A DNA stretch of 64,000 bases, taken from assembly GCF_036669915.1 (NCBI RefSeq), contig NC_089316.1, forward strand, positions 27,840,169-27,904,168. The letters are read 5' to 3'. Under the pieces are notes generated by a model. That model was not told where the DNA came from. It saw nothing but the letters and a program-made list of their open reading frames with translations, and searched no databases. The stretch's first letter is position 1; every line of letters begins with the position of its first letter. Below are positions 47,101 to 58,400 of this stretch, one piece after another. This DNA is from Pocillopora verrucosa. Taxonomy: Eukaryota; Cnidaria; Anthozoa; Scleractinia; Pocilloporidae. The position numbers and the translations under genes are program-made.

Positions 47101-50100
47101 AATGTAACTGGGAGCTTGTAACCTCCTTGTCTTAACCAGTTTCCAAAGCAAAGAAAGAAAAACAAGTTTTGAATAATTCCCTCTACTTTATAAAAGGTTA
47201 TTATCAAATATTATTGTTTTTTTAGAGGGCACGGTAACGAATCTTGCAATCTGATTGGTTCTTTACCCGGTCAGTATTTTCCTATCTCTGCCCACGGGCC
47301 ACGGTAACGCTTTCGTGAGTCGCCGAGTACATCCCAACTTTCGTTGTCATTTTTCATAAATATACCTCGTTTTCTGGCTGGGCAGTATTTTTAAGCAAGC
47401 ACGTCGGTCACTGCCTCAAGCCGATAAATAACTTATGAATCCTCTCTTTTCTCTCTATCAAATCACTTTGGTTGACAGAAAAATATTGGTTTCAGAATGA
47501 ATTTGTATAAACAATAGTGTCATTAGGTTGGTTGACAAGCGGCCTAAAAACCGTCTGCAATTAATTTTAATCGTTCACAAAAAGTACCCAGAAAGTTGAA
47601 ACGTGAGGTATTTGGTTACAGTTAAACTGAACGATGGAACTTTCATTCATTTAATATCTGAATTTTCTCGAGCAATTTGTTCATAGTGAAAGAGCGAGCG
47701 AAGTTTTAATTTAAGTTCTACAACAAATATACGCTCCTGGTGAGTCTTTCCAATTCCGTTCAATTTGGACATTTGTACCTTAAATTGCACGACAGAAATT
47801 GAAGGAATTTTTTGAGAAAAGGCCGCATTACATTCCCTTGTGTCTCGTTGGAGTGTGCCGTTCGAATTTAGTTTTTGTGAAGGAAAGATCAGAGTTAAAC
47901 ACGCCATTACAGCAAACAAACGAGCAAACTCTCACAACTTCGAAATAAAAAAATTGAATTTACTCACAATTACTTTCCTCGCCGTTTACTTAATGAACAG
48001 AGGTAAATCTTCGTACATGAATGAATGGTCGATGAGAGTGAATAATACTTTCCGTTAGATCATTAACTGATTTTGAAGAAAACATTGTAGTGACAGTCCT
48101 TCCCAAACTAGTTCTGTTGGTTTTCAAATGTTCCTACGCTTTTTTTTTTCTTGCGCGCTCTCTAATTGACAGGTGTCAGATTGTGACAGATACTTGTAAA
48201 AATAATGTTTCAAAGTTTGTTTGGAAGCCTTTTAAATCACCTTTATCGTTACGGAAATGAAAATGTTTCGCTGAGGCATCTCTCTTAAATTTGCATCACC
48301 TCTATTTTAACTACCATTTACCCTCTCAAAAATTGTTCAGTTTATGGAAGATCTTGCCGTATTTACGTCCATAAATCATTCGGGTTCTTTCGGAAAGAAT
48401 TTCGTCAAGTTTAAAAACAATAAATATGTTATTTACCGGCTAAGGGTCGGTCCGTATGGTGAAAAACTGTGACCTCGGTCTTGAAAATGCTGCCCTCGGC
48501 CTACGGCCTCGGGCAGTATTTTCAAGACCTCGGTCACAGTTTTTCACCATACGGACCTCCCAGCCGGCAAATAACATATATTTATTGTTTTTTTTAGAGG
48601 GCACGGTAACGAATCTTGCAATCTGATTGGTTCTTTACCCGGTCAGTATTTTCCTATCTCTGCCCACGGGCCACGGTAACGCTTTCGTGAGTCGCCGAGT
48701 ACATCCCAACTTTCGTTGTCATTTTTCATAAATATACCTCGTTTTCTGGCTGGGCAGTATTTTTAAGCAAACACGTCGGTCACTACCTCAAGCCGATAAA
48801 TGACTTATGAATCCTCTCTTTTCTCTCTATCAAATCACTTTGGTTGACAGAAAAATATTGGTTTCAGAATGAATTTGTATAAACAATAGTGTCATTAGGT
48901 TGGTTGACAAGCGGCCTAAAAACCGTCTGCAATTAATTTTAATCGTTCACAAAAAGTACCCAGAAAGTTGAAACGTGAGGTATTTGGTTACAGTTAAACT
49001 GAACGATGGAACTTTCATTCATTTAATATCTGAATTTTCTCGAGCAATTTGTTCATAGTGAAAGAGCGAGCGAAGTTTTAATTTAAGTTCTACAACAAAT
49101 ATACGCTCCTGGTGAGTCTTTCCAATTCCGTTCAATTTGGACATTTGTACCTTAAATTGCACAACAGAAATTGAAGGAACTTTTTGAGAAAAGGCCGCAT
49201 TACATTCCCTTGTGTCTCGTTGGAGTGTGCCGTTCGAATTTAGTTTTTGTGAAGGAAAGATCAGAGTTAAACACGCCATTACAGCAAACAAACGAGCAAA
49301 CTCTCACAACTTCAAAATAAAAAAATTGAATTTACTCACAATTACTTTCCTCGCCGTTTACTTAATGAACAGAGGTAAATCTTCGTACATGAATGAATGG
49401 TCGATGAGAGTGAATAATACTTTCCGTTAGATCATTAACTGATTTTGAAGAAAACATTGTCGTGGCAGTCCTTGCCAAACTAGTTCTGTTTGTTTTCAAA
49501 TGTTCCTACGCTTTTTTTTTTCTTGCACGCTCTCTAATTGACAGGTGTCAGATTGTGACAGATACTTGTAAAAATAATGTTTCAAAGTTTGTTTGGAAGC
49601 CTTTTAAATCACCTTTATCGTTACGGAAATGAAAATGTTTCGCTGAGGCATCTCTCTTAAATTTGCATCACCTCTATTTTAACTACCATTTACCCACTCA
49701 AAAATTGTTCCGTTTATGGAAGATCTTGCCGTATTTACGTCCATAAATCATTCGGGTTCTTTCGGAAAGAATTTCGTCAAGTTTCAAAACAATAAATATG
49801 TTATTTACCGGCTAAGGGTCGGTCCGTATGGTGAAAAACTGTGACCTCGGTCTATTTTCAAGACCTCGGTCACAGTTTTTCACCATACGGACCTCCCAGC
49901 CGGCAAATAACATATATAAGTGCGGTGTTATACAGGGACTTCTGGCCCTGAGAAAAGCCGTAACAACACACGTGAAAAAATATCGTATTTTTCACATGTG
50001 TTGATATAGCCAACCAGCTGCTGACACGTCACACGCCTTTGGCGCCACTCGGTCAGGTTGATGAATGAACGGCAAAGTTTTCACGATTCTCAATACAAGT

Positions 50101-51660
50101 AGTTTGTCGGAGCTTTCTCGAATTATGGCGGCTAAAACACTTAAAATTCCGTATCGCTGACAAGCAGAGAGGTTCAAACTCAAGAAGGGGAAGAAAACCA
50201 ATATAATAAAAGAAAAACCGAAAGTTTCCCATTTAGTGGCTTTGGTGTTATCATTTCTCTCGGCTGAGAATGAAAATCGACAACTGGAGGATTTGCCACT
50301 GGCCGATTTTGGCCGTTTACCTGAAAGACTTCTTCCGTCGGTAAGGACAAAGTCAATAAATGAGAATTTTGTAAATTGAAAATTACGACCATTGTTGATT
50401 TTGTAATCATGATTCAACATATTGTTCTATCTTAAGAGTTAGCGCCAACGTACTCGACGATTGTTATTCGGGGATTGTCGATTCATTTATTTTCATTCAT
50501 CATTGAAGTCGGCTTTCCTTGTTAGTAAAGGGCTATTGTGTTTATATGATAAACAAAATAATACATGGTTGCATGTGGATATGGAATTTCTCTTTTCGTG
50601 TTCAACTCGACACTTGCTGCGCTCACTCGTGAGCTATCGAGCTAAACACTCAAAGAGAAATTCCATATCTACGCGCGCCCATGTATTATTCTCTATTTAA
50701 CGAATTACAAAAATTTAAAATTTCTAAATTTTCTCGCCAGCTACCGGACTCCTGCACGGAACCTTGGACTTGTGGAACTCAGGCCTCAGGCTGGCTTCGC
50801 GGGGGTCATCCATCAATGGAAGAGGGCCTTGTACACCGGAATGTTTGCTTTAGTTGGAATGACAATTGCTGCTTTGCCGAAGTGCAGGCGCTAGTCAGGC
50901 ATTGCTATGGATACTATGTGTATAAGCTGCAGCCGACAGCTTTGGAATTCAAAGTGAAAGCCAGATATTGCGTAGGTTAGTAATCCATCGGTTACCTTTA
51001 CAATGATCATAAGCCACTGTAGACTTCTTCTCAACAATTCTTAGGGCATGCTACTCCTCTTGTACTATTAGCACAAATCTTAGTGACCGACTAAAGCTTT
51101 CCGACTTCTGATTGACTGATAAAACAGAATATAGAACTTGAGAGAACAATGCCGAAAACAAGTTTCTAAAAATATAAAAAATGTAAACATCAGTGACATA
51201 GTCGGCTGCACCTCGTTAGCTCTTTTTTCGTTTTTACCGCATTTTGATGTCATCAGTGATCTTTTACTGAACAGAAGCACAATAATACGTATACTACTCG
51301 GTTGTGTAGACTCTAAGTGCCATATTTTCATTAATCTCTGTGATGTTATTTTCACCCTATATCAAAGAAAACCGAGCCATCCCTTATGAAGATGCTCTGT
51401 TTTACCAACCCGTTACAAAAACTGGTGTGCAGTCAGCATTGACAAATCACGTGATTCACAAGGAATATCACGTAACATCTTCATGGAAGTGTATGGCCTA
51501 TTGCCTCTCGGAGATGACGTGTGTGTCATTCAGCTACTTCCCCCAGAGTAACACATGTGAGCTTAACAACAGCACTGAATCAAGTAACCCGGAAGGTTTG
51601 AGAAAGAGACCTGGGACCGAATATTACGAAAAGAGAAGTCATTCATCATTCTTAGGTTGA
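41168..51660 (+). CDS. Lectin gene C: secreted FTP-FTP-Ig-D8C-PAN protein, 623 aa, complete
   Basis: Exons: 41168-41206, 41682-41739, 42145-42354, 42966-43151, 44043-44282, 44936-45121, 45688-45954, 46689-46846, 50741-50975, 51368-51660; every length equals that of gene A (1872 nt, TGA at 51658). Signal peptide MIQTGILILLFGVSNVTA. FTP1 again lacks the triad. FTP2 keeps His in SCTHT and two Arg in NRVKHDNR, but the intervening loop VKHDN differs from VEAKF of gene A and the residues after SCTHT are YS instead of NE. D8C keeps its eight cysteines although exons 8 and 9 are separated by a 3.9 kb intron loaded with repeats. PAN is nearly identical to copy A. No lesion is seen in any exon, so I take it as a working gene. 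Confidence 0.87.
42403..42482 (+). repeat. Inverted repeat arm, left, around exon 4 of gene C
   Basis: Same as 14496-14575, with GACGTTTTGGGCGTTAGCCC. Confidence 0.75.
43278..43355 (-). repeat. Inverted repeat arm, right, around exon 4 of gene C
   Basis: CGCCCTGACGAAGGGCTAAC to CAACTCAGTT, inverse of 42403-42482. Confidence 0.75.
46309..46640 (+). mobile_element. SINE in intron 7 of gene C
   Basis: Full-length counterpart of 18101-18440 with box B GGTTCAATACC and the CTCTCCACCCAGAATGC core, ending 49 bp before exon 8. Confidence 0.6.
47224..48595. mobile_element. 1.37 kb element, first tandem copy, intron 8 of gene C
   Basis: Starts AGAGGGCACGGTAACGAATC, ends in a 155 bp hairpin (48425-48579: GGTCCGTATGGTGAAAAACT mirrored). 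The next copy follows at an offset of 1372 bp with only scattered differences. Open frames of about 70-90 codons on both strands recur in both copies but show no recognisable domain. Related by hairpin and head to the element at 4945. Confidence 0.8.
48596..49916. mobile_element. 1.37 kb element, second tandem copy, intron 8 of gene C
   Basis: Near-identical to 47224-48595 (for example GAAGGAATT versus GAAGGAACT), with the hairpin loop shortened by about 36 nt (49797-49916). Confidence 0.8.
50125..50340 (+). pseudogene. First-exon relic, possibly of a tyrosine-recombinase-type transposon
   Basis: An ATG-led frame (MAAKTLKIPYR) has TGA at codon 12 and then stays open for 60 codons to a clean donor TCG|GTAAGG, including ENENRQLEDLPLADFGRLPE. 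The segment is absent from intron 8 of gene A. The wording recalls N-terminal exons of cnidarian recombinase-like repeat proteins, but this is from memory of style only; I cannot confirm the family. Confidence 0.35.
50558..50692. mobile_element. Foldback element in intron 8 of gene C
   Basis: AATAATACATGG and GATATGGAATTTCTCTTT at 50558-50600 are mirrored by AAAGAGAAATTCCATATC and CCATGTATTATT at 50650-50691, with GAGTGAGC/GCTCACTC near the loop. Confidence 0.7.
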
Positions 51661-52008
51661 GAAGCTGGTTCAAATAAGAATGGAATTAACTGTGAATTTT
51701 CTAGATGGTAAGAGAGCAAGTTTTCCTATGCGGAACACTTTGGCATAGAATGGTAGTATTTATTGTCAAAGCTGCGATGGAAACAGACTCATTTGAAGCG
51801 GTGTAAGGAAAGCCCTTCATAGTATGTTACATCAACACAACATTTCACACTTTGTAAAATATTTTTCTTTTAATTTTCCGAGTCAGTTTTTCAGTTTTAC
51901 AGTTTAGACACAGGATAAGAGAAACAATTACACATAGCAACTAATAACAAAAGTAAAGAAATCCGAAGGTCTGGATTAAGTTCAACCACGTTCTATCCAA
52001 GTTTAACT

Positions 52009-52047
52009 AGACAAAACTCTGAAATCGGAGTTTTTTGTTTGTTGGTA
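52009..52047 (+). promoter_or_regulatory. 3' UTR stem-loop downstream of gene C
   Basis: CAAAACTC, TGAAATCG, GAGTTTTTTG, identical in pairing to unit A. Confidence 0.45.
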
Positions 52048-52074
52048 TTTTTGTCCTTCATTTCTGGGAAGACG

Positions 52075-52080
52075 AATAAA
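52075..52080 (+). terminator. Candidate polyadenylation signal of gene C (AATAAA)
   Basis: AATAAA about 414 nt after the stop, in the same context as in units A and B. Confidence 0.45.
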
Positions 52081-52369
52081 ATGTCTTCTTATTTGACCTC
52101 TAAGATCAAGTTTTGCTATCTTTCCTATCTTACATTCACACAAAACAACAAACCTGTGAAGTCGCATTAACATATTTGCGTAAGTAAAGCAGCCTGTTAT
52201 GTGGGCTATACGAGTTTTTACGACACTTACCTCACCAACTGGAACCATTTAGTTTACCTATGAATGTTCTGATATTTGAGGCGAAGGATTTTACGTACAA
52301 TGGAATTGCCGGCACTATCTTCTGAAGTGCCTGTTCATGTTCATTCACCGATTGATGGTGCTACTCAGG

Positions 52370-52892
52370 TACAATAAAAACGCGATGGCAAGATACCCGT
52401 GTCGTGCGAAGGTATTTTCCTTGCTTTTGACATTGATGAAATTCATAATGTAAACTGGAAGCCAACAAGATACAAAGCCGAGCAGAACCAATGCTAAAGT
52501 CTATGTCACTTTTGCTTCTTCCACTTTCGCCCGGAACGCTGAGGGTTATTTTTGTGCGAGAAAACACGATTTGATCTCGAAACAGCGTGAAATACTTTGA
52601 CACAGCAGACCGTAATAATAGCGAACGGAGTGGTGATATCAAAAACGTTGCTAAAGATTATGAAAGCTGTGTCATCTTCGAATGTGATCAAGCACATTGC
52701 CTCGCGTGAAAGAAACTGAAATCTGCCGCTCTCAAATGTAAAGAATAGAGGCGCAGATCCAACGAAAGCCAAACACCAACACATAACAATGTTAATCAAA
52801 TTTGTTCTCTTCGTAAACAACACACGATACCTTCCAGGTTTCATGACGCAAAAATATCGACCTACTGAAATCAAAGTTAGTAATGTGCCCAC
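52370..52892 (-). pseudogene. GPCR pseudogene of unit C
   Basis: Best-preserved copy: TM3 with SVGRYFCVMKPGRYRVLF, TM4, TM5, then KKQK and TGA; TM6 (LLGFVSCWLPVYIMNF) and TM7 (GYLAIAFLLYLSSTIN) continue in a shifted frame behind a TAG, and a TGA falls right where the NPxxY motif should be. The parent receptor is therefore broken at the TM5-TM6 join in every unit, before duplication. Confidence 0.75.
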
Positions 52893-52907
52893 TCCAAAAT
52901 TCTTCCT

Positions 52908-53107
52908 CCCTTTTGACCCCTAAGAGTGACTGGCATCTAATTTCTTCTTACAGTATCAGCCCTGAATCACATATTAAGGTCAGAAGAATAAAGGAAATGA
53001 TCACCACTGACAGAGCTCATGATTGTTAAACAAATTCTCCTTAGTACCTTAGGAAATGAATGGAGAACAGTGTGGAGAATATGCATAATGATGTTAGTGT
53101 GTCAAGG
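52908..53107 (-). repeat. CCCTTT-family MITE-like repeat in unit D
   Basis: Same element and position as in the other units, 200 bp, with a four-base deletion near 53043. Confidence 0.75.
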
Positions 53108-54878
53108 GTTAAAGAAAATGTAAACGGCATATTCATTCATCCCTCAGCATCTCAGTAAAAAAACTCATCACTGTTTAATCCTGATCTAACAAGCCATTTC
53201 TATTTCTAAACAATGTTGACAATTCGTCATAATTACAGCGATAACTAATACATATATTCACGATGACTTGCGACTGAGTTTTCACTTCTCGATGAGAGAT
53301 AAACTGTTTCCCAGCATGAAATCTGGGTTGGTACGAATGGTTATGTTGGCAGACTAAGACCAGTTCGATTATATTGCTGTGAGAACTAAACACTGTTGAA
53401 ATTTCTGTCCTTATGCTTGTCTTTTGTACGCTTGAAATTCACTAATGCCATTAGCACTTAACGAAATGATTTACAATTGAAGCCAAGTAATTAGATACTC
53501 ATTAAAAGGTTTCAAAAGAAATTGTGTAAAGCATGTCTTAACAGCGCTATCCCGCGGATTTTGACGAAAGATTGTTTTGTAGGTTCAATTAAAAGGCAAT
53601 ACAAGGCTTGTTTCTTCGATTCCTTAAATCTAACAAATACATTTTGCTTACTCCAAATTGATAACTCTTATGCTATAGAATTCAGATTTTCGTTGAGTTG
53701 GAGATTGGAATGGTAGTTTTTGAGTTGGGAAACTTTGTATGCAATACCCCTGATGAAGAAATAACTATATTTTTAACATTCTTAAGATAGATGTTAGTGT
53801 TGAGTTACTCTCTCCGTCCAGCAATGATGATTGGAGTCCATGTTGCATAAAAAAGAAGCCATTGAGTTATGCAACTGTCACAATTTGAGATCGATTCCTC
53901 AAAACGCAATAGACGAGGTAAACAACTCTAACTCTCTTAACGACCTGTATGTTGAGCTTATTTCATGATGAATTTGGAACAAATGTATCATGGGTAACTT
54001 ATCGCAAGTTGTACAAATGTGTGAACTAACCTGTGTAGGAAACACTACTTAACTTTTCCCTCTCAACCTCACTGACGAGCAGCTACATAATTTACCGGAA
54101 TGTCACACAATTTTATGTAATGTATATGGGGGAACGTAAAAAAAAGACTGGGGCAAAGTGGACTTTTTTCTGACGCTGCATCATAAATTAACAGGAATGT
54201 CACGAAATATATTCCGTCATACATCCAGGGAAACGCAAACAGAACTGAGGAGAAGTTTTGCGGAGACAAGAAAAAATTTTTTTAAAAATAATTAAAGAAT
54301 TAACTGCTTTAGTTGTCAAATTTTTAGATGTTTGAAGGGAAGATGATGGCATTCAGTTGTGTTTTCCCAATCATCGAGGACTGAGAGAGACTTTTTCCCC
54401 TGAACAGACCTGAAATATTAGTCAACAATGTTCAAGAAGCGGGGAATCATTTGTAACATGTTTTGCGATAATTTTTAGTTTGATTCAACCATTTTCGTAT
54501 CTGAAGTATTTCGCAAGCAGGCAAGACTGCCATCGAATTAGGTGTAGTTTGAATAATAGCTTAAGCTTCTAAACCACTGACACTCGGAACCTCGTCAAGA
54601 TATTGACCAATGCGAATTCACCCTTTATTTAAAATAGAAAATTCATAAAATCTGTAAAATTAGAGCGAAGTTCTGTCCGTGTAAAAGTCGGACCAAAAAG
54701 TTGTAGTGTCGAGGTACCCAATGCAGCAAGGATGGCAGCACTGTGGAAAAAGTCATCAAAAAGTGAATTTACATTTTTGGTTAGAATTTCGCAAATGGCT
54801 GAATTTGTTTCCAGCTTCTTAGTGGTGTAGAGTTGTACGTATATAATTAATTAATTTACCATCGGGGTTTCCGTTGTC

Positions 54879-55000
54879 GGGGCTGTCCTGGTGTAACGGT
54901 ACACGGGGGAATTCCTATTGTTTTCATATCCATACATGGAGTTGTGACGCAGTTCGTTAATGTTTCGTTCCTTTGTGTACCGGTACACGAGGACACAACC
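54879..55000. mobile_element. 122 bp TIR element with 8 bp target duplication
   Basis: CCGTTGTC flanks both sides (54871-54878, 55001-55008). Left end has TGTCCTGGTGTAACGGTACA; right end read inversely has TGTCCTCGTGTACCGGTACA. Eight bp duplication suggests a hAT-type MITE. Confidence 0.75.
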
Positions 55001-55075
55001 CCGTTGTCAGTCCACGCAAATTCTGGGAGTTTCACGTTGTTGCTTGCAAGGTTTTAAAACGTACGCGCTGAACTT

Positions 55076-55823
55076 TAGGGCTGTCCACAAGTTGCTCCAA
55101 TTTTCTCAAAAAGTTGCTCCAATTTCTTCAAAAAGTTGCTCAAAAGCTGCTCCAAAACTCTAAAAGTTACTCAAAAGTTGCCCCAAAATCCAAAAGTTGC
55201 TTTCAATTTTTTAGTTTAAGAGATTGATTAACAACTTAAATAGAGATTTAATGAATAGATTTCACTTTGCATAGATATTATATACATAATTATATCATAC
55301 TGACTCATCAATATTGTAAGACTGAATCTCTCTCAACCCAAATCATAAAAATCTGATTCTCTGTATTGGCTTTCTATTACGATAACCACGTGATTGTATT
55401 CGAACAAAACAAACTTTGCTAATATGCTTATTAAATATATAAAGTTTCTCTACTTCTAAAGGATCTGAATATTCATCATCTTCACTCGAGCTCGAGTATG
55501 GACAATCACTCGGCTCCGCCAATTTGAATTTTTCAGCATATCCGCTGACCACCTTCGGCTGCTACCACAGGCAGACCACCAGGGGAATAGTGTTTTTTGT
55601 TTACAAAAGGTATTTTACGCAAAATCATGCATACAAGAAACTGATGCTTTAAATTAGAACTTGAATGGGCGGTTTTTAGTTACAAATTGCCTTAAAAAAG
55701 CAAGAAAGTTATTCAAAAAAGAAAAAAGTTGCACGAAATCCGAAAAGTTGCTCGAAGGACTAAAAGTTGCTCCAAATCTGAAAAGTTGCTCAAACGTTGC
55801 CGAGCAACTTATAGACAGCCTTA
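55076..55823. mobile_element. 748 bp hAT-like MITE with AAAGTTGCTC subterminal repeats
   Basis: Ends TAGGGCTGTCCACAAGTTGC and, inversely, TAAGGCTGTCTATAAGTTGC. Clusters of (AAA)AGTTGCTC(CAA) lie just inside both ends (55090-55205 and 55705-55805) in the same direction. Flanks CTGAACTT and CTGAGCTA are an imperfect 8 bp duplication. Confidence 0.65.
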
Positions 55824-56094
55824 CTGAGCTAGTATAGACCATATTATAACTGGCTTACATGTGAGACGTGCATTCATTGAAATATGAAGCACACGGGAAA
55901 TTTGGAAAACGTGACAACGTGTGCGTGTCCGAAAATTCTCTCTGCCACGCTCCAATGTATACGCATGCGTCATTAGCGTTTCACCTGGCTAGATGATAGT
56001 GAAATACGTCCGTGTGATTACAATTTCTCTTAGTTTGCAATTCAAATATTTGTATAGTTTCAAGAAATTTTGACAAATTCGACTTATTCACTCT

Positions 56095-58400
56095 CAGTTC
56101 GGGCCATAACCATTTCTGGATATCGGTTTCGAGCTTTGTGATTGGGTGAGATCAAAACCAAAACAAAGCAAATTTGGCCGAGAGGTGCTGGAAACAAGAA
56201 GAAGCTGACCTTTTTTTTTGTGGCGGCCATGTTGTAATGCGGTAGTAAGCTGAAAAAAATTCGCTAATAAGGACTGGACGTAAGATACCATTAAAAATAT
56301 TCGTTTATTTCAAACATTCAACATGCATGTCCTCGACATTCTCGCATTCTAAAAAAGTAAAGCGGATTCTTTCTAGCACAAATTCTTCCTTCCACCAAGA
56401 GCGTCACAGGAATAAAAGCTCCTCCGCCAGCCTGTTTGTATCTGGAGAACTTCAGGGTAGAGCTTGGCCTCGATGTTACTGTCCGTTCTCCGTTGATTTC
56501 CCTATTTTGGGTTACAAGAAAACCAATTAAATAAGGTTGAACCAAATAACGCGCACTGATAACAATTGGGACGAGTGAGGTGTGAGATCGCGGAATCGGG
56601 AAAATTTCATTTCTCTCCAGTATAGGTCGAGGAAAGACAATATCTTGCTTCTCTCCGATTTTAAATAGACATTATCAATTTCAGTCCATCAAGTCTTTAC
56701 GAAAAAGTAACAGTAAAGCAAGAAAACAGTAACTTACCCTTCAATTCCTGGTTATTTTGCCACATCGAAACAAGGCATGCAGCTGTATGTTTAGAAAGTG
56801 CTGAACCGTGCCGATCTGCTTCCCCTTTGACATCTCCTAAAGTGTATGTCTTTCTTTGCGATCTGCTGAAAATCTGGACTTCTCGTAGAGCCTCTGGAAT
56901 GCGTTCCATTTCTCGTGGAAGAAGACAAGCCAGTGCATGCGAGTCATACGTGTTGTCGTCTTCACTTTGAATAACAAGCGGTGTTCCACGTGCAGCTTTG
57001 ATCTTGAAATTATGATACCTGGAAAATAAACGCCAATAAATACATGAGTGGGATAAAATAAAATCAAGTAGTCACAATCTATATTAAGACGAATACACAT
57101 GATCGAATTCAATGCAAGAGAATCATACAAGGTATTTTGCGCGCTATTGATCGATTCGCGGGAGAATCTAGGTCTCAGAACACTACAAATTCGGTCCTAC
57201 AGCTTTTAGTTAGCAATAATATGTCCTTTACAATTACCCTTTGATTTGAACACCCTGTATAGAAAGTTTGTTTAGGTAATCACTGCAAAATGTGAAAGCA
57301 CAAGCGGTGTTTCTAAACGAGTTTCACAATTACAGACAAGTCCCTTGTGGTTTTAGACGAAAATTTCACTCTCATCAGTTCGTGTAGTTAAACTCCAACC
57401 TTTGTTTTCGGAATGCTGTAATAGAGACACTTCGGCAAGGCTTTCCACCAATGTGATTTCTTTATTTTCATCTTCATGCCGCTCTTATTGCACATTTCCC
57501 GGATACGATACCTGAAGATGTGAGAGCTCAGTGAACGAATACCTCTTTGTTTTACGGTTTGCCCGAAGGAGAACTTACTCGCTGGATAATCACATTTATG
57601 TGTTAGATCCGTGGTTTCCTGAAATTATCTTTTAGTGTGCATTCGCCTTGGCTGAATGAATCTCTCTGATGTCAAGATCGACATTGATTTGAAATTTCAT
57701 CCAGAGCTCCGATTTAAAATATTCTTTGTTTATAGCACTGACCCAGGTCCGTGGCAGATTTGTGCCACAAAGACGACAAAGTGTCTCGAGATACTGAATG
57801 TGTTCATCCATGCTGTTGGCTTGATCTGAAATTCACAATGTAGGCTTACAAAGGTCCGATAAATAATTGTCCTTTTACTTTAAATTGGCCGGCCACAACG
57901 TATGGTTAAAATTTATGGTTTACACGATACTCCGATGGATCTGAACAAAGGAATCCGTCTGGTAGTTTGCACACTAACAGACTTTCAACATTTGTGCACT
58001 CGAGCAAAAACCTCGTGCACTCGATTGGAATTTTGACAAATTGGAAGCAAATTTATTCTAGTTTTTTAAAAGATTTTTTTTAGGAATCAAAAAAAGTGTT
58101 GCATACCTGAAAACCTCAACTAAATAGAGGTTATTCCTCGATCGAGCCCTTCGCAACATGGACCTCTACCCGACTTTTCATCTGAATTTTTCCTTCACGT
58201 CATCGCGATCACCATCAGTTCTTTGCTTGTTGTGTGTAATTGCTTGTCTTCTGTAATTTTGCAAGGTTTCATGGGATATGGGTAGGGAACTAAGTCGCTA
58301 GGGCTCAAATAAAGTAATGATTGAGTTTCCTCGATGTCCCACTTCGACATCCATGTTGGTGACGTCATCAAGTATCCAGAAATGGTTATGGCCCGGACTG
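56095..58400 (-). mobile_element. 2.3 kb TIR DNA transposon, superfamily undetermined
   Basis: Ends CAGTTCGGGCCATAACCATT and, inversely, CAGTCCGGGCCATAACCATT, continuing TCTGGATA. ACTCT flanks it (56090-56094, 58401-58405) and occurs once in other units. Coding fragments lie on the minus strand. The TIR sequence does not let me assign a superfamily. Confidence 0.75.
56738..57825 (-). pseudogene. Coding fragments of the 2.3 kb transposon
   Basis: Three minus-strand exon-like pieces: 57825-57632 (starts after TTTCAG; HIQYLETLCRLCGTNLP, a CxxC pair followed by YFKSELWMKFQINVD, ends at TAA), 57511-57388 (YRIREMCNKSG, ends at TAA) and 57018-56738 (bounded by TTCCAG and GGTAAGTT; KAARGTPLVIQSEDDNTYDS). 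The CxxC start resembles N-terminal zinc-binding regions of several transposase families. No catalytic core is left, so this is a non-autonomous or internally deleted copy. Confidence 0.5.

Noticed and set aside
53522..53716. Frame MCKACLNSAIPRILTKDCF repeated at 21994
   Set aside because: Spacer sequence copied with the unit; single-base indels between copies shift it, and there is no domain.
55085..55805. Repeated AAAGTTGCTC units looking like a CRISPR or satellite array
   Set aside because: The spacing is irregular, the units sit inside TIRs of a MITE, and the genome is eukaryotic.
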